Positions 1-6,958 of a DNA stretch of 8,911 bases are shown here, piece by piece. Origin of the DNA: Planctomycetes bacterium RBG_16_43_13 (lineage in GTDB: Bacteria; Planctomycetota; MHYJ01); contig MHYJ01000110.1 of NCBI GenBank assembly GCA_001828445.1, forward strand, positions 513 to 9,423, written 5' to 3'. A program made the position numbers and the translations under genes. A model generated the notes under the pieces. The model saw only the letters and a list, made by a program, of their open reading frames with translations. It was not told where the DNA came from and did no database searches. How positions within the stretch are numbered: the stretch's first letter is position 1; every line of letters begins with the position of its first letter.

Positions 1-40
1 TGAACCACGTAATGATAATAGACAGGAGGGTAGCAAGAAG

Positions 41-289
41 GTGGAAGAGCCAAATATACCCTTTGACAAAGAGCAGATGAAGAAGGTATTAGAAGTAGTA
101 AATAACGTTATGAGGGGACTAAATGTGCGGCTTGAATTTGGGCTCTATGGTAATACAGACCAATTATTCGTGAAAATTATAGATAGAGCAAATAATAACG
201 TGGTCAAAGTTATTCCTTCTGCAGAGCTACTCGAACTTAAAGAGAAGATAACGGAAGCGGTGGGGGTAATTTTAGACCAGAATGCTTAA
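41..289 (+). CDS. flaG: FlaG family flagellar protein
   Basis: This 82-aa protein belongs to the FlaG family, small flagellar proteins encoded next to fliD and linked to filament length. The family signature is visible: an N-terminal helix (residues about 10-27), a beta hairpin (LEFGLYGNTDQLFVKIID, 31-48), the VIPSAELLELKEKI stretch that corresponds to the family's 'R-x-IP-x-E-x-LxL' motif, and an ending GVILDQNA that matches the usual G-x-x-x-D-x-x-A. The start is GTG at 41, chosen because AGGAGGG at 24-30 sits 10 nt upstream. FlaG followed by FliD and FliS is a common gene order. The first 40 bases hold no recognisable feature besides this ribosome binding site, so the upstream gene and the operon promoter lie outside the window. 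Function beyond the family assignment is inferred. Confidence 0.9.
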   Translation: MEEPNIPFDKEQMKKVLEVVNNVMRGLNVRLEFGLYGNTDQLFVKIIDRANNNVVKVIPSAELLELKEKITEAVGVILDQNA

Positions 290-473
290 TGTAGTTAGTT
301 TATTTCTCGGGGGGTGTATGGATAGGATTTTTATCTTTGGTAGGATGATTTATCGAGGGGCGATAACATCTGTTTATTCTCATAAACTTGCGGTTCTTTA
401 TTGTAAGGATGTTGCTCAGATTTGCGGATGTCCTGCTACCAAGAACTCTAATTCAGGAGGCAGGGTATGGTAG
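282..473 (+). CDS. possible small hypothetical protein between flaG and fliD
   Basis: A 63-codon open frame exactly fills the flaG-fliD gap. Its ATG at 282 overlaps the flaG stop (ATGCTTAA), and its TAG at 471-473 overlaps the fliD ATG at 467. An internal ATG at 318, preceded by a G-rich run (309-314) only 3 nt away, would give 51 aa. I recognise no domain. The product has five cysteines counting the region before 318, is moderately hydrophobic, and has no clear membrane segment. The double overlap is what a translationally coupled operon gene looks like. Against it, there is no good SD before 282, the protein resembles nothing I know, and the gap could instead be an untranslated leader for fliD. 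I treat it as doubtful. Confidence 0.3.
   Translation: MLNVVSLFLGGCMDRIFIFGRMIYRGAITSVYSHKLAVLYCKDVAQICGCPATKNSNSGGRVW
350..366 (+). promoter_or_regulatory. small inverted repeat with a sigma28-like -10 half (fliD leader)
   Basis: TTATCG (350-355) and CGATAA (361-366) form a perfect 6-bp inverted repeat around AGGGG. The right half lies in GGCGATAA (359-366), a 7 of 8 match to the flagellar sigma28 -10 consensus GCCGATAA. No TAAA-type -35 is found at the expected distance (about 340-343), so a promoter is weakly supported. It lies 100 nt before fliD and inside the doubtful 282-473 ORF. Confidence 0.15.
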
Positions 474-3400
474 GACCTATACGGCTGGGAACAGGTCTCG
501 TATCTGGTATTGACTATAATGCTATTATAGAGTCACTCTTAGCGGTCAGGAAGTATTCCGTCTTAGGCATAGAGAATAAAATAGCAAATCTAAAACAGAA
601 GGAGACCGCCCTCCTTGACGTGTCTGCCTCTTTGTTGGGGTTTAAGGGTTCTGCAGATGCGCTTTCTCTCCCCAGCTTTTTTGCCAAAACTAATACTAAA
701 TCAAGTAATGAAAATGTGCTATTTGCATCCGGGAACCAGATATCTACTACGGGTGCTTTTAGTTTCTCTGCCAGACGGTTGGCACAATCACACCAACTAA
801 TATCTAATGGTTTTGCAGATTCAGATGTTACAGCAATTGCCCCTACTGCGAGTAAAATTACATTCGAGATAGGTGGTGGGTATTTGGAGAAAAATACATC
901 ACTTTCTTTCTTAAATGGGCAAGCGGGTGTAAATAGGGGCTTTATAAAGATAACCGACTCAAGTAACAAAACCGCTGTCATTGACTTACAGGGTGCATTA
1001 ACTGTGAAGGATGTATTGGATTCTATAAATAGTAATACACAGGTTAGCGTCCGTGCATCTGCTACAGCGGATAGGATTGTTATTGAGGATTTAGCAGGCG
1101 GCTCACCATCTAACTTTAAGGTAGATAATTATGGATTGGATAATACTGCCTCCGATTTAGGTATCAAAGGGACAGGGGTAAGCGTAGGTGGTAAGACATA
1201 TATATTCGGCAAGGATATAAACTATATAACAAACTCTACAAATGTGTCCCTCTTAAATAATGGGTTAGGCGTTCGTAGAAATAGTGACGGCATTAATGAT
1301 TTGGCTATTACCGATAGGACTGGATTAAGGACTGAGATAGATATAAGAAATAGTGATGTTACTGTCTTAAGTATAATAAATAGGATAAATACTACCCTCT
1401 CTGGGGCAGGCAATGCCGTTAGGGTATCCCTTAATACAGACAATACCGCCCTTCAACTTGTAGATAGTTCTGTAGGTATCGAGAGTATAGCGGTATCTGG
1501 AATAAATTCATCTCTTGCCCCTGTGGACTTGGGTTTTGGTGTATTGAGTGGGACGACATTTGTGCAGGTTGGTGCAGAGGATACAGCTACTGGGCTTCTG
1601 AGTGCTACTGGTAATAGGATTGCAGGATATCGTCTAATCGGGGGGCTCAACTCTATTCTCAGAAATACGCTAAATGGCGGTATGGTTAGCACTACCCCTA
1701 CAGACATTCACGGCGTTCGAGACGGCTCTATAAAGATAACAGATAGAGATGGTAATAATGTAACGTTGGATATGTCTAATAGAATCCAGACAACTATTGT
1801 AACAGGCGTTTTAGCTGGTGCTACCTCTGTAAGTGCTACCTCGATTGCCGGTTTCGCAGTCGGTAATGAGATAAGAATTGTTGGCGGCGGTAATACCCAG
1901 TATAGGACTATAACAAGGATATCCGGGACTACCCTTGTCTTTGATAAGCCACTTGATGTGGGCTTTAGCGGAGGACAGGGAATCTATGCTATGAACCAGT
2001 CGCTTGGTGATATAGTAAATGCTATAAATGATAGGGCAACATCATCAAATGTAGACGTAACGGCATCTATAGATAACCAAGGTAATGGTATCCTCATATC
2101 TGATGTATCTGCTGGCACTGGTAGTTTATCTGTATCTGGAGTAGGTGGGTCATTTACTGCCGCTGACCTCGGCATAGAGCAGACGGTATCTGATAGTGAA
2201 ATAGACGGCTCTGATTTAGACCCGCAGTGGATAGGGGAGAATACGCTTCTAAAGAATCTTAATAGTGGGAAAGGTGTCTACGCCGGCAAGTTTAAGATTT
2301 ACGATACCACAGGCAAAAATTTTACTATAGATTTGAGTCAATCCAACGATACCACAATCGGCAAAGCGATAAGCGATATAAACAACGCCGCTATAGCCGC
2401 ATTAAGTGGTGTACGTGCCAGAATAAATGACGCAGGTGATGGGATATATATCGAGGATACCACACCGGGTAGTGGCACACTGCGTATAGAGGATTTGTTC
2501 AGCGGCTCAACAGCCAAAGACCTGAATATACTCGGCACAGCCCCCTCTGCTACGCCCTCTAAATTAGATGGCTCTTTCGAGGTAACTGTAAATATAAGTG
2601 CAGGTTCTACGTTGGATAGTATAGCCAGCGCTATAAACAGCAAGGGCATATCCGTTACCGCATCCGTTATAAATGATGGAAGCGAAACAAGTCCATATCG
2701 CCTGAGTATATTAAGTAGAACCTCTGGCAGTGCAGGACGGCTCACTATAAATACAGACATCTCTGGTCTGTCGTTTGACACTACCACCCCGCCACAGGAC
2801 GCAATATTGCTCTATGGCTCCGACTCTGGTATGACAAACCCAGTTATAATAACCTCATCCGGTAACACCATAACAGACATAGTTAAGGGAATGACACTAA
2901 CGCTCAGGAGTGCAAGCACCGAGAACGTTACAGTTACAGTATCGAAAGATACGCAGGGAGTTACTGACCAGGTTCAGCGGTTTGTAGATACATATAACGC
3001 AGTCATTGATAAAATAGGAAAATACGCCTTCTTCAATACAGAAACATTAGAGAAAGGTATTCTCTTCACCGATACATCTATAAGGGACATCCAGCGCGAC
3101 TTGGCAAACCTCGTCAATCTTCCTGTTACTGAGGTGCCATCCGGTCAGTTAAATACACTTCAGTCAATCGGCGTAAGGATTGCAAGCGGCGGGAAGTTAT
3201 CATTCGACTCATCAAAACTTTCAGGCGCCCTGAATACCAAATTCAGCGAGGTAGAACAACTCTTTACTATGCAGAAGAAGTTGAAGCTTGACACATTAGC
3301 AAAAGACCTAAATAACGGCAGGGGTGTTACAAACTCTGCAGGTGGGACGGATTTCAAAATATATCTCCGCAACGCCACAACTGTCCTGGATATAAATGTG

Positions 3401-4153
3401 GACGGTGTCTCAACCATAGGGAGTTTGCTAAACTCTATAAACCAAGCCCCTGGTAATGGTGGGAAACTTGCCGCCACCATATCATCAGACGGCTTCTCCA
3501 TCGTCCTCACGGATAGCTCTACCCCAACGAATCGGACATTAGAGATACCGGCAAGCAATTCTACCTTTACAGAGAGCGACTTCGCTGGTAGCTACGACAA
3601 CGACTTTTTTAACGGTGCCACAGTTACAATCCTCGACGGTTCAAATCAGGGAGAGGTTAGAACTGTTAAGGATTTCGATAAGGCATCTGGGCTAATAACA
3701 CTTGAGAGTGAATTGTCATCAGTTCTAACGGCTGGCACCTCATACAAGATAGAGCGTAACTTAGAGGCGAAGTCAACAACTGGCGTTACCACTGCCGCCG
3801 ACTTTGGCATACAGAAAAAGTTGGCTTTAGGCCAGAACCAGCTAATAGGCAATATCCTGAACCTGAAGGGTGACCCAGGCATCGGCTTCCGAATCAGCGA
3901 ACGGCTTGACTTCATAACGCGACCAGGAGAAGATGGTTTAATATCAAGTAGAACGAGTAGCATTGACGATACTATAAAGAGTTACGATAAGACAATCGAC
4001 AGGATAAATCTACAATTGAAACGGGAGGAGGAACGATTGATTAAGCAGTTTTCAGCACTTGAGAGCATCATAGCCCAATCACAAACTACGATAAGCCAGC
4101 TCCAGTCGCAGTTGGGCGGTATCCTTGCGGGCTTCCAGACAGCGGGAAAGTAA
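467..4153 (+). CDS. fliD: flagellar filament capping protein FliD, unusually large
   Basis: FliD (hook-associated protein 2) is exported through the flagellar channel and forms the cap under which flagellin polymerises. The N-terminus has the family motif around GLVSGIDYNAIIESLL (10-25). A central FliD domain (about 800-930, with QRFVDTYNAVIDKIG) and the C-terminal heptad helices (KSYDKTIDRINLQLKREEERLIKQFSALESI and on, about 1174-1220) are intact. At 1228 aa it is about twice the usual 450-700 aa. The extra length is tandem hook-IN-type repeats starting near residues 158, 265, 420, 607 and 702, plus one near 955 inside the C-terminal domain. Repeats share LxxLNxGxGV openings and DLGI-like closings. 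Two beta-rich inserts sit at about 443-508 and 1039-1096. The start is set by AGGAGG at 455-460, 6 nt before ATG. fliS follows after 20 bp. Confidence 0.96.
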   Translation: MVGPIRLGTGLVSGIDYNAIIESLLAVRKYSVLGIENKIANLKQKETALLDVSASLLGFKGSADALSLPSFFAKTNTKSSNENVLFASGNQISTTGAFSFSARRLAQSHQLISNGFADSDVTAIAPTASKITFEIGGGYLEKNTSLSFLNGQAGVNRGFIKITDSSNKTAVIDLQGALTVKDVLDSINSNTQVSVRASATADRIVIEDLAGGSPSNFKVDNYGLDNTASDLGIKGTGVSVGGKTYIFGKDINYITNSTNVSLLNNGLGVRRNSDGINDLAITDRTGLRTEIDIRNSDVTVLSIINRINTTLSGAGNAVRVSLNTDNTALQLVDSSVGIESIAVSGINSSLAPVDLGFGVLSGTTFVQVGAEDTATGLLSATGNRIAGYRLIGGLNSILRNTLNGGMVSTTPTDIHGVRDGSIKITDRDGNNVTLDMSNRIQTTIVTGVLAGATSVSATSIAGFAVGNEIRIVGGGNTQYRTITRISGTTLVFDKPLDVGFSGGQGIYAMNQSLGDIVNAINDRATSSNVDVTASIDNQGNGILISDVSAGTGSLSVSGVGGSFTAADLGIEQTVSDSEIDGSDLDPQWIGENTLLKNLNSGKGVYAGKFKIYDTTGKNFTIDLSQSNDTTIGKAISDINNAAIAALSGVRARINDAGDGIYIEDTTPGSGTLRIEDLFSGSTAKDLNILGTAPSATPSKLDGSFEVTVNISAGSTLDSIASAINSKGISVTASVINDGSETSPYRLSILSRTSGSAGRLTINTDISGLSFDTTTPPQDAILLYGSDSGMTNPVIITSSGNTITDIVKGMTLTLRSASTENVTVTVSKDTQGVTDQVQRFVDTYNAVIDKIGKYAFFNTETLEKGILFTDTSIRDIQRDLANLVNLPVTEVPSGQLNTLQSIGVRIASGGKLSFDSSKLSGALNTKFSEVEQLFTMQKKLKLDTLAKDLNNGRGVTNSAGGTDFKIYLRNATTVLDINVDGVSTIGSLLNSINQAPGNGGKLAATISSDGFSIVLTDSSTPTNRTLEIPASNSTFTESDFAGSYDNDFFNGATVTILDGSNQGEVRTVKDFDKASGLITLESELSSVLTAGTSYKIERNLEAKSTTGVTTAADFGIQKKLALGQNQLIGNILNLKGDPGIGFRISERLDFITRPGEDGLISSRTSSIDDTIKSYDKTIDRINLQLKREEERLIKQFSALESIIAQSQTTISQLQSQLGGILAGFQTAGK
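1793..1990 (+). other. beta-rich insert splitting a FliD hook-IN repeat
   Basis: FliD residues about 443-508 interrupt repeat 3 between its ITDRDGNNVTLDM strand pair and its QSLGDIVNAIND helix. The insert reads AGATSVSATSIAGFAVGNEI, then a short loop, then QYRTITRISGTTLVFDKPL. This is a pattern of 'entry into G-x-x-I' and 'RTI ... T-x-L-x-F' strands typical of small beta-barrel modules in phage tail and surface proteins. The fold is inferred from pattern only. Confidence 0.5.
3581..3754 (+). other. second beta-rich insert in the FliD C-terminal region
   Basis: FliD residues about 1039-1096 lie between the strands of the sixth repeat and its closing TTAADFGIQ motif. The stretch contains FFNGATVTILDGSNQGEVRT, then KDFDKASGLITLESELS and AGTSYKIE. 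The order (G-x-x-V-x-I, G-x-x-R-T-V, a hairpin ending in TLE, then G-x-x-Y-x-I) resembles the insert at 1793-1990, although it interrupts its repeat at a different place. Shared origin of the two inserts is inferred. Confidence 0.45.
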
Positions 4154-4173
4154 ATATTATCAGATAGTAATAT

Positions 4174-4623
4174 ATGATAAAAAACAAGGCGGAGCAGTAT
4201 CTTGAGAATCAGATAATGACTGCCACAAAGGAGGAGCTACTTATAATGCTTTTCGACGGCGCCATCAGATTCTCAGAACAGGCGAAGGTAAAGATAGATG
4301 AGAAGGACGTTGAGGGCAGTTGCAAACTACTCATCAAGTCACAGCGGATAGTGGTTGAATTAATGTCCTCCCTGAATAAAGGCATCCTCAGCGCCGAACT
4401 CTACAATAATCTGATGGGTATCTATAACTTCATCTATCTTCGCCTCATAGATGCGAATATGAAAAAGGAGAAGGGTAAAATTGACGAGGCACTAAAGATT
4501 CTCCGCATAATGCGCGATGCCTGGTCAGACGCAGTGGAAAAGAATAGGAAGGAGACAACCACACCAATAGCGGCAATCAATACCGCCGCCCAAGAGGTCA
4601 AGAGCATAAGCGTAGAGGGATAG
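4174..4623 (+). CDS. fliS: flagellar export chaperone FliS
   Basis: FliS binds the C-terminus of newly made flagellin in the cytoplasm and prevents early polymerisation before export. The 149-aa product has the family's helical-bundle pattern: AEQYLENQIMTATKEELL near residues 6-23, with the characteristic T-A-x-x-E-E-L-x-x-M-L-F-D-G-A-I-R-F segment (17-34). Helices with LIKSQRIVVELMSSLN (53-68), LYNNLMGIYNFIYLRLIDAN and LKILRIMRDAW follow. Length is normal for the family. The ATG at 4174 is 20 bp after the fliD stop and lacks a clear SD, so coupling to fliD translation is likely. The gene ends 47 bp before the stop of the converging lipoprotein gene. I see no GC-rich hairpin with a T-run in 4624-4670, so no intrinsic terminator can be called. 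Confidence 0.95.
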   Translation: MIKNKAEQYLENQIMTATKEELLIMLFDGAIRFSEQAKVKIDEKDVEGSCKLLIKSQRIVVELMSSLNKGILSAELYNNLMGIYNFIYLRLIDANMKKEKGKIDEALKILRIMRDAWSDAVEKNRKETTTPIAAINTAAQEVKSISVEG

Positions 4624-4670
4624 ACAGTTCTTATTTTGCAGTCAAAGTTTCGCGTTGCAGTATGTTGTTG

Positions 4671-5657
4671 CTATTTGGTTGTCGGTATCGACGGCTTTAG
4701 CGACCAGATATTTTGTGCACCTAATCGTTTGGAGATAAAATATATCCTGCCGTCTGTTGCCCATGTCGGCATCCAGTCGGCGGAGTCATCTGTCGTTATC
4801 TGCGTAAGCCCGCCGCCGTCTGCCTGAACAGTCCATATATCATCTGCCTCGTTAAATACGCCTTTACGTGTCTTACTCTTGCCAACCGTTGCGAATGTAA
4901 TATATTTGCCATCCTGCGACCAGGCGGGGTTTATAGCCGCCCAGTCGGAACTTGCTACTATCTTGGTAGGCGACTTCGCCTCCTTGCCATCGAAGGTAAT
5001 GAGCCAAATCTCGCTGAACCAGTTGTCCCTATGCTTCATTCTCTGGAATACTATCCTATTGTCTCCTTTTACGGGGCTCCACTCGGGCAGGATGCCGTCT
5101 ATCGGCAGTTTGTATCTTGCGTTTGTTGTGAGGTCGTAAATCTTTATCACCCACTCCTCGCCGAAGTCAGCCGTAGAGCAGTAGGTAATCTTCGTCCCGT
5201 CAGACGACCATGCTGGATGCAAATCGTAGGAGTTATTCTCACTTATCTTGACCCACTTCGACGGTTCTTTATTAAAGTCCTTTATATAGAAAGTGGCGTA
5301 TCCTCCGTCCCTATCGGAGGAGAAGGCAATCGTAGCGGGATTGGTCGGGCATATTTTGGGAAATCGCTCATTCGAGGGGTCGCTCGTAATCTGCCGCACT
5401 GTTGTTCCATCTGTCGCCTTTTCGTAGATATCGAATGTGAGCGAGTTGGATGAGGTTGCAAAGTAGAGCGTCTTGCCGTCTGCCGACAATTCTGGGTCCA
5501 CATCCTCACCTTTTTCTGAGTAGCTATGCTTCCTCAAATCCTGATACCTCGTAGTGCCGCCATTTGTGGGAGGAGGTGGTTTTACGCCGTCGTCCTGTTT
5601 TGGCGGCGGGCAACCCATTAAGAGTGCTAACGTTAAAATAGTTATTATCCGCAACAT
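4671..5657 (-). CDS. PD40/TolB-like beta-propeller lipoprotein
   Basis: The 328-aa product starts with a short lipoprotein signal (MLRIITILTLALLMGC) whose lipobox ends at Cys16. A proline-rich linker (CPPPKQDD ... KPPPPTNGG, 16-34) follows, and then about six PD40 repeats. The clearest are DVDPELSADGKTLYFA (52-67), a HPAWSSDGTKITY unit near the middle, NPAWSQDGKYITFA (243-256) and MPTWATDGRIYFISKR (296-311). This predicts a six-bladed propeller tethered to a membrane, like the C-terminal domain of TolB. There is no TolB N-terminal domain and no tol/pal gene nearby, so it should not be named tolB. The ligand or partner is unknown. The ATG at 5657 is favoured because the signal peptide begins there; the nearest SD-like AAGGA (5671-5675) is 13 nt away. 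Its AGG/ATA codon use resembles the flagellar genes. It converges on fliS. Confidence 0.85.
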   Translation of the reverse strand: MLRIITILTLALLMGCPPPKQDDGVKPPPPTNGGTTRYQDLRKHSYSEKGEDVDPELSADGKTLYFATSSNSLTFDIYEKATDGTTVRQITSDPSNERFPKICPTNPATIAFSSDRDGGYATFYIKDFNKEPSKWVKISENNSYDLHPAWSSDGTKITYCSTADFGEEWVIKIYDLTTNARYKLPIDGILPEWSPVKGDNRIVFQRMKHRDNWFSEIWLITFDGKEAKSPTKIVASSDWAAINPAWSQDGKYITFATVGKSKTRKGVFNEADDIWTVQADGGGLTQITTDDSADWMPTWATDGRIYFISKRLGAQNIWSLKPSIPTTK

Positions 5658-5664
5658 AGTGCTA

Positions 5665-5692
5665 ATTCTATCCTTACTTCCTTTAGCGTCAA
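5665..5692 (-). promoter_or_regulatory. sigma70-type promoter abutting the PD40 lipoprotein start
   Basis: On the minus strand, TTGACG (5692-5687, 5 of 6 to TTGACA) and TAGAAT (5670-5665, 5 of 6 to TATAAT) are separated by 16 bp. Only 7 nt lie between the -10 box and the ATG, so transcription would begin at or next to the start codon. No terminator or other element is evident in the rest of the 75-bp gap to the RHH gene. Confidence 0.5.
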
Positions 5693-5732
5693 GATAAATT
5701 TATACTAAAAAGTTAGATATTTTATTCTACCT

Positions 5733-5918
5733 CTATACCTTTTCTGATGATTTAATATTAGTTTTAACATCTTTACTACCCTTACGTTTTGATACTGCTT
5801 GTTTCAGTACGTATTCTATCTGTCCATTTACGCTACGCAATTCATCTTGTGCCCATGCCTCGAGTTGTTTCCACAACTCACCATCTATACGCAGTAAGAA
5901 TGTCTTTCTCTCTGCCAT
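5733..5918 (-). CDS. Arc-like ribbon-helix-helix protein paired with SPFH protein
   Basis: This 61-aa protein has the ribbon-helix-helix layout of Arc/CopG-type DNA-binding proteins. A strand (KTFLLRID, 5-12) is followed by helix 1 ([16 protein letters not shown], 13-28), a SVNGQ turn, and helix 2 ([13 protein letters not shown], 34-46), then a basic, disordered-looking tail. From general knowledge, a short protein with the core 'K-x-F-L-L-R-I-D ... W-A-x-D-E-x-R-S-V-N-x-Q-I-E' is often encoded directly after an SPFH gene, as here. The start lies 14 bp after the SPFH stop. There is no SD, so coupled translation is expected. Whether it truly binds DNA or acts as an adaptor to the SPFH protein is unknown. 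Its Arg codons (CGT/AGA) match the SPFH gene rather than the flagellar genes. Confidence 0.85.
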   Translation of the reverse strand: MAERKTFLLRIDGELWKQLEAWAQDELRSVNGQIEYVLKQAVSKRKGSKDVKTNIKSSEKV

Positions 5919-5932
5919 AATGGTAAAAATGG

Positions 5933-6862
5933 TTAACTATATAGTGTTCCTGCGTTAATAACTGGCTGTGCCTCTGCCTCTCCGCAAAGAACCACAAGTA
6001 GATTACTGACCATTGCTGCCTTACGCTCATCATCAAGTTGAACAACATCTTTTTCTGCCAGTTCACGAAGTGCCATATCTACCATACTTACTGCCCCATG
6101 AACTATCTTCTGTCTCGCAGCAATTATGGCTTCTGCCTGTTGACGGCGTAGCATAGCACCAGCAATTTCGGGGGCATATGCTAAATGGGTTAACCTTGCC
6201 TCTTCGACAACCACCCCTGCCTTTTTCAATCGTTCGCTTAACTCCTTTTGAAGCGATTGAGATACTTCTTCTACTCCGCTGCGTAGGGTTATCTCATCTT
6301 TCTCACTATGGTCATAAGGATATGCGTTAGCAAGATGACGAACAGCTGATTCGCTTTGGATTCTTATATACTCTTGATAATTGTCAACATCAAAAAGTGC
6401 CTGTGCTGTATCTTCTACACGCCAGACAACGATGGCAGCGATTTCAATTGGATTGCCTCCTTTGTCATTAACTTTTAACTTTTGCCCGTCAAGATTTCTT
6501 GATCGTAGAGAAATTGTATATTTGCTACGTGGAATAGACAATTTGAAAGGATTGGTCCAAAAAAAACCGCTTTGACGAACAGTTCCTTTGTAACTGCCGA
6601 ATAGAACTAATACCTTGGCTTGATTTGGTTGAAGTGTAAAAAAGCCGAAGAGTAGGAAAAAGTTAACAATCTCTACAACAACACCCCCGGCTATTAAAGC
6701 AATAATCGCTACTCCTGCTATTTCGCCTATTTCACTACGTCTATATGTGTTCATAAGAATAGCCCCAGCAATAATTGACGCTATTCCACCTATAAGCAAT
6801 AATAGAACAGTTGGCAACATCCCCCAACCATTCTTTACTTTAACTTCTTTCTCCTTAGTCAT
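5933..6862 (-). CDS. SPFH/band-7 domain membrane protein
   Basis: The 309-aa product has two N-terminal hydrophobic segments (about 16-37 and 48-73). An SPFH domain follows, beginning at [20 protein letters not shown] (74-93) and running through [24 protein letters not shown] and [14 protein letters not shown]. Then comes a helical region ([53 protein letters not shown]). The end, with [20 protein letters not shown], matches the tail common to this subfamily. SPFH proteins such as flotillins and prohibitins oligomerise on membranes into scaffolds or cages; the client here is unknown. The start is firm: AAAGGAGGG is 6 nt upstream. The gene is first in a two-gene unit with the RHH protein. Of 18 Ile codons counted in roughly the first 190 residues, 9 are ATT and 6 ATA, and none of 9 Arg codons is AGG or CGG, unlike fliD. 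Confidence 0.93.
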   Translation of the reverse strand: MTKEKEVKVKNGWGMLPTVLLLLIGGIASIIAGAILMNTYRRSEIGEIAGVAIIALIAGGVVVEIVNFFLLFGFFTLQPNQAKVLVLFGSYKGTVRQSGFFWTNPFKLSIPRSKYTISLRSRNLDGQKLKVNDKGGNPIEIAAIVVWRVEDTAQALFDVDNYQEYIRIQSESAVRHLANAYPYDHSEKDEITLRSGVEEVSQSLQKELSERLKKAGVVVEEARLTHLAYAPEIAGAMLRRQQAEAIIAARQKIVHGAVSMVDMALRELAEKDVVQLDDERKAAMVSNLLVVLCGEAEAQPVINAGTLYS

Positions 6863-6868
6863 TTTTAT

Positions 6869-6877
6869 CCCTCCTTT
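6869..6877 (-). promoter_or_regulatory. ribosome binding site of the SPFH gene
   Basis: AAAGGAGGG on the minus strand lies 6 nt before the ATG at 6862. It is a strong SD match and fixes the start codon. Confidence 0.85.
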
Positions 6878-6924
6878 AAGAACAGAAATATAATATACAG
6901 TTACAAAAAAACTCTTCTAATTCT

Positions 6925-6942
6925 TTACCTGCAAACCATCAT
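6925..6942 (-). CDS. five-codon leader ORF upstream of the SPFH gene
   Basis: Minus-strand ATG ATG GTT TGC AGG TAA would encode MMVCR. It is preceded at 5 nt by AAAGGAGGTGA (6958-6948), a better SD than that of any full gene in the window. It ends 62 nt before the SPFH start and is out of frame with it. It may be a regulatory leader peptide, a decayed gene start, or only a by-product of a ribosome-binding site that protects the mRNA 5' end. No terminator hairpin that would suggest classical attenuation follows. Confidence 0.3.
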   Translation of the reverse strand: MMVCR

Positions 6943-6947
6943 ATAAA

Positions 6948-6958
6948 TCACCTCCTTT
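6948..6958 (-). promoter_or_regulatory. near-perfect Shine-Dalgarno close to the predicted mRNA 5' end
   Basis: AAAGGAGGTGA complements the 16S rRNA 3' tail over at least ten bases. It lies about 10 nt inside the mRNA predicted from the promoter at 6975-7003, and about 86 nt upstream of the SPFH start, so it does not serve that start directly. Confidence 0.55.

Noticed and set aside
2338..2787. Minus-strand frames inside fliD (also 514-981, 1222-1443, 1453-1707, 1984-2175, 3160-3558 and 3646-3963).
   Set aside because: All lie opposite recognisable FliD domains and have no ribosome binding sites or recognisable products.
467..4153. The idea that the 1228-aa FliD is a fusion or assembly artefact.
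   Set aside because: The domain order is N-terminal motif, repeats, central domain and terminal coiled coil, each once and in the right order, with gradual repeat boundaries.
4624..4670. Possible bidirectional terminator between fliS and the PD40 gene.
   Set aside because: I find only a repeated TTGCAG and no GC-rich stem followed by a T-run on either strand.
5031..5453. Plus-strand frames opposite the PD40 lipoprotein (also 4636-4827 and 4879-5139).
   Set aside because: The minus strand has a signal peptide and six PD40 repeats; the plus frames look like antisense shadows.
6381..6575. Plus-strand frame inside the SPFH gene, and the minus frame 5878-6066.
   Set aside because: The SPFH domain is unbroken in its own frame; these frames have no supporting features.
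5733..6862. Toxin-antitoxin reading of the RHH gene and its neighbour.
   Set aside because: The partner is a full-length SPFH membrane protein and not a toxin fold; this pairing is a known recurring arrangement.
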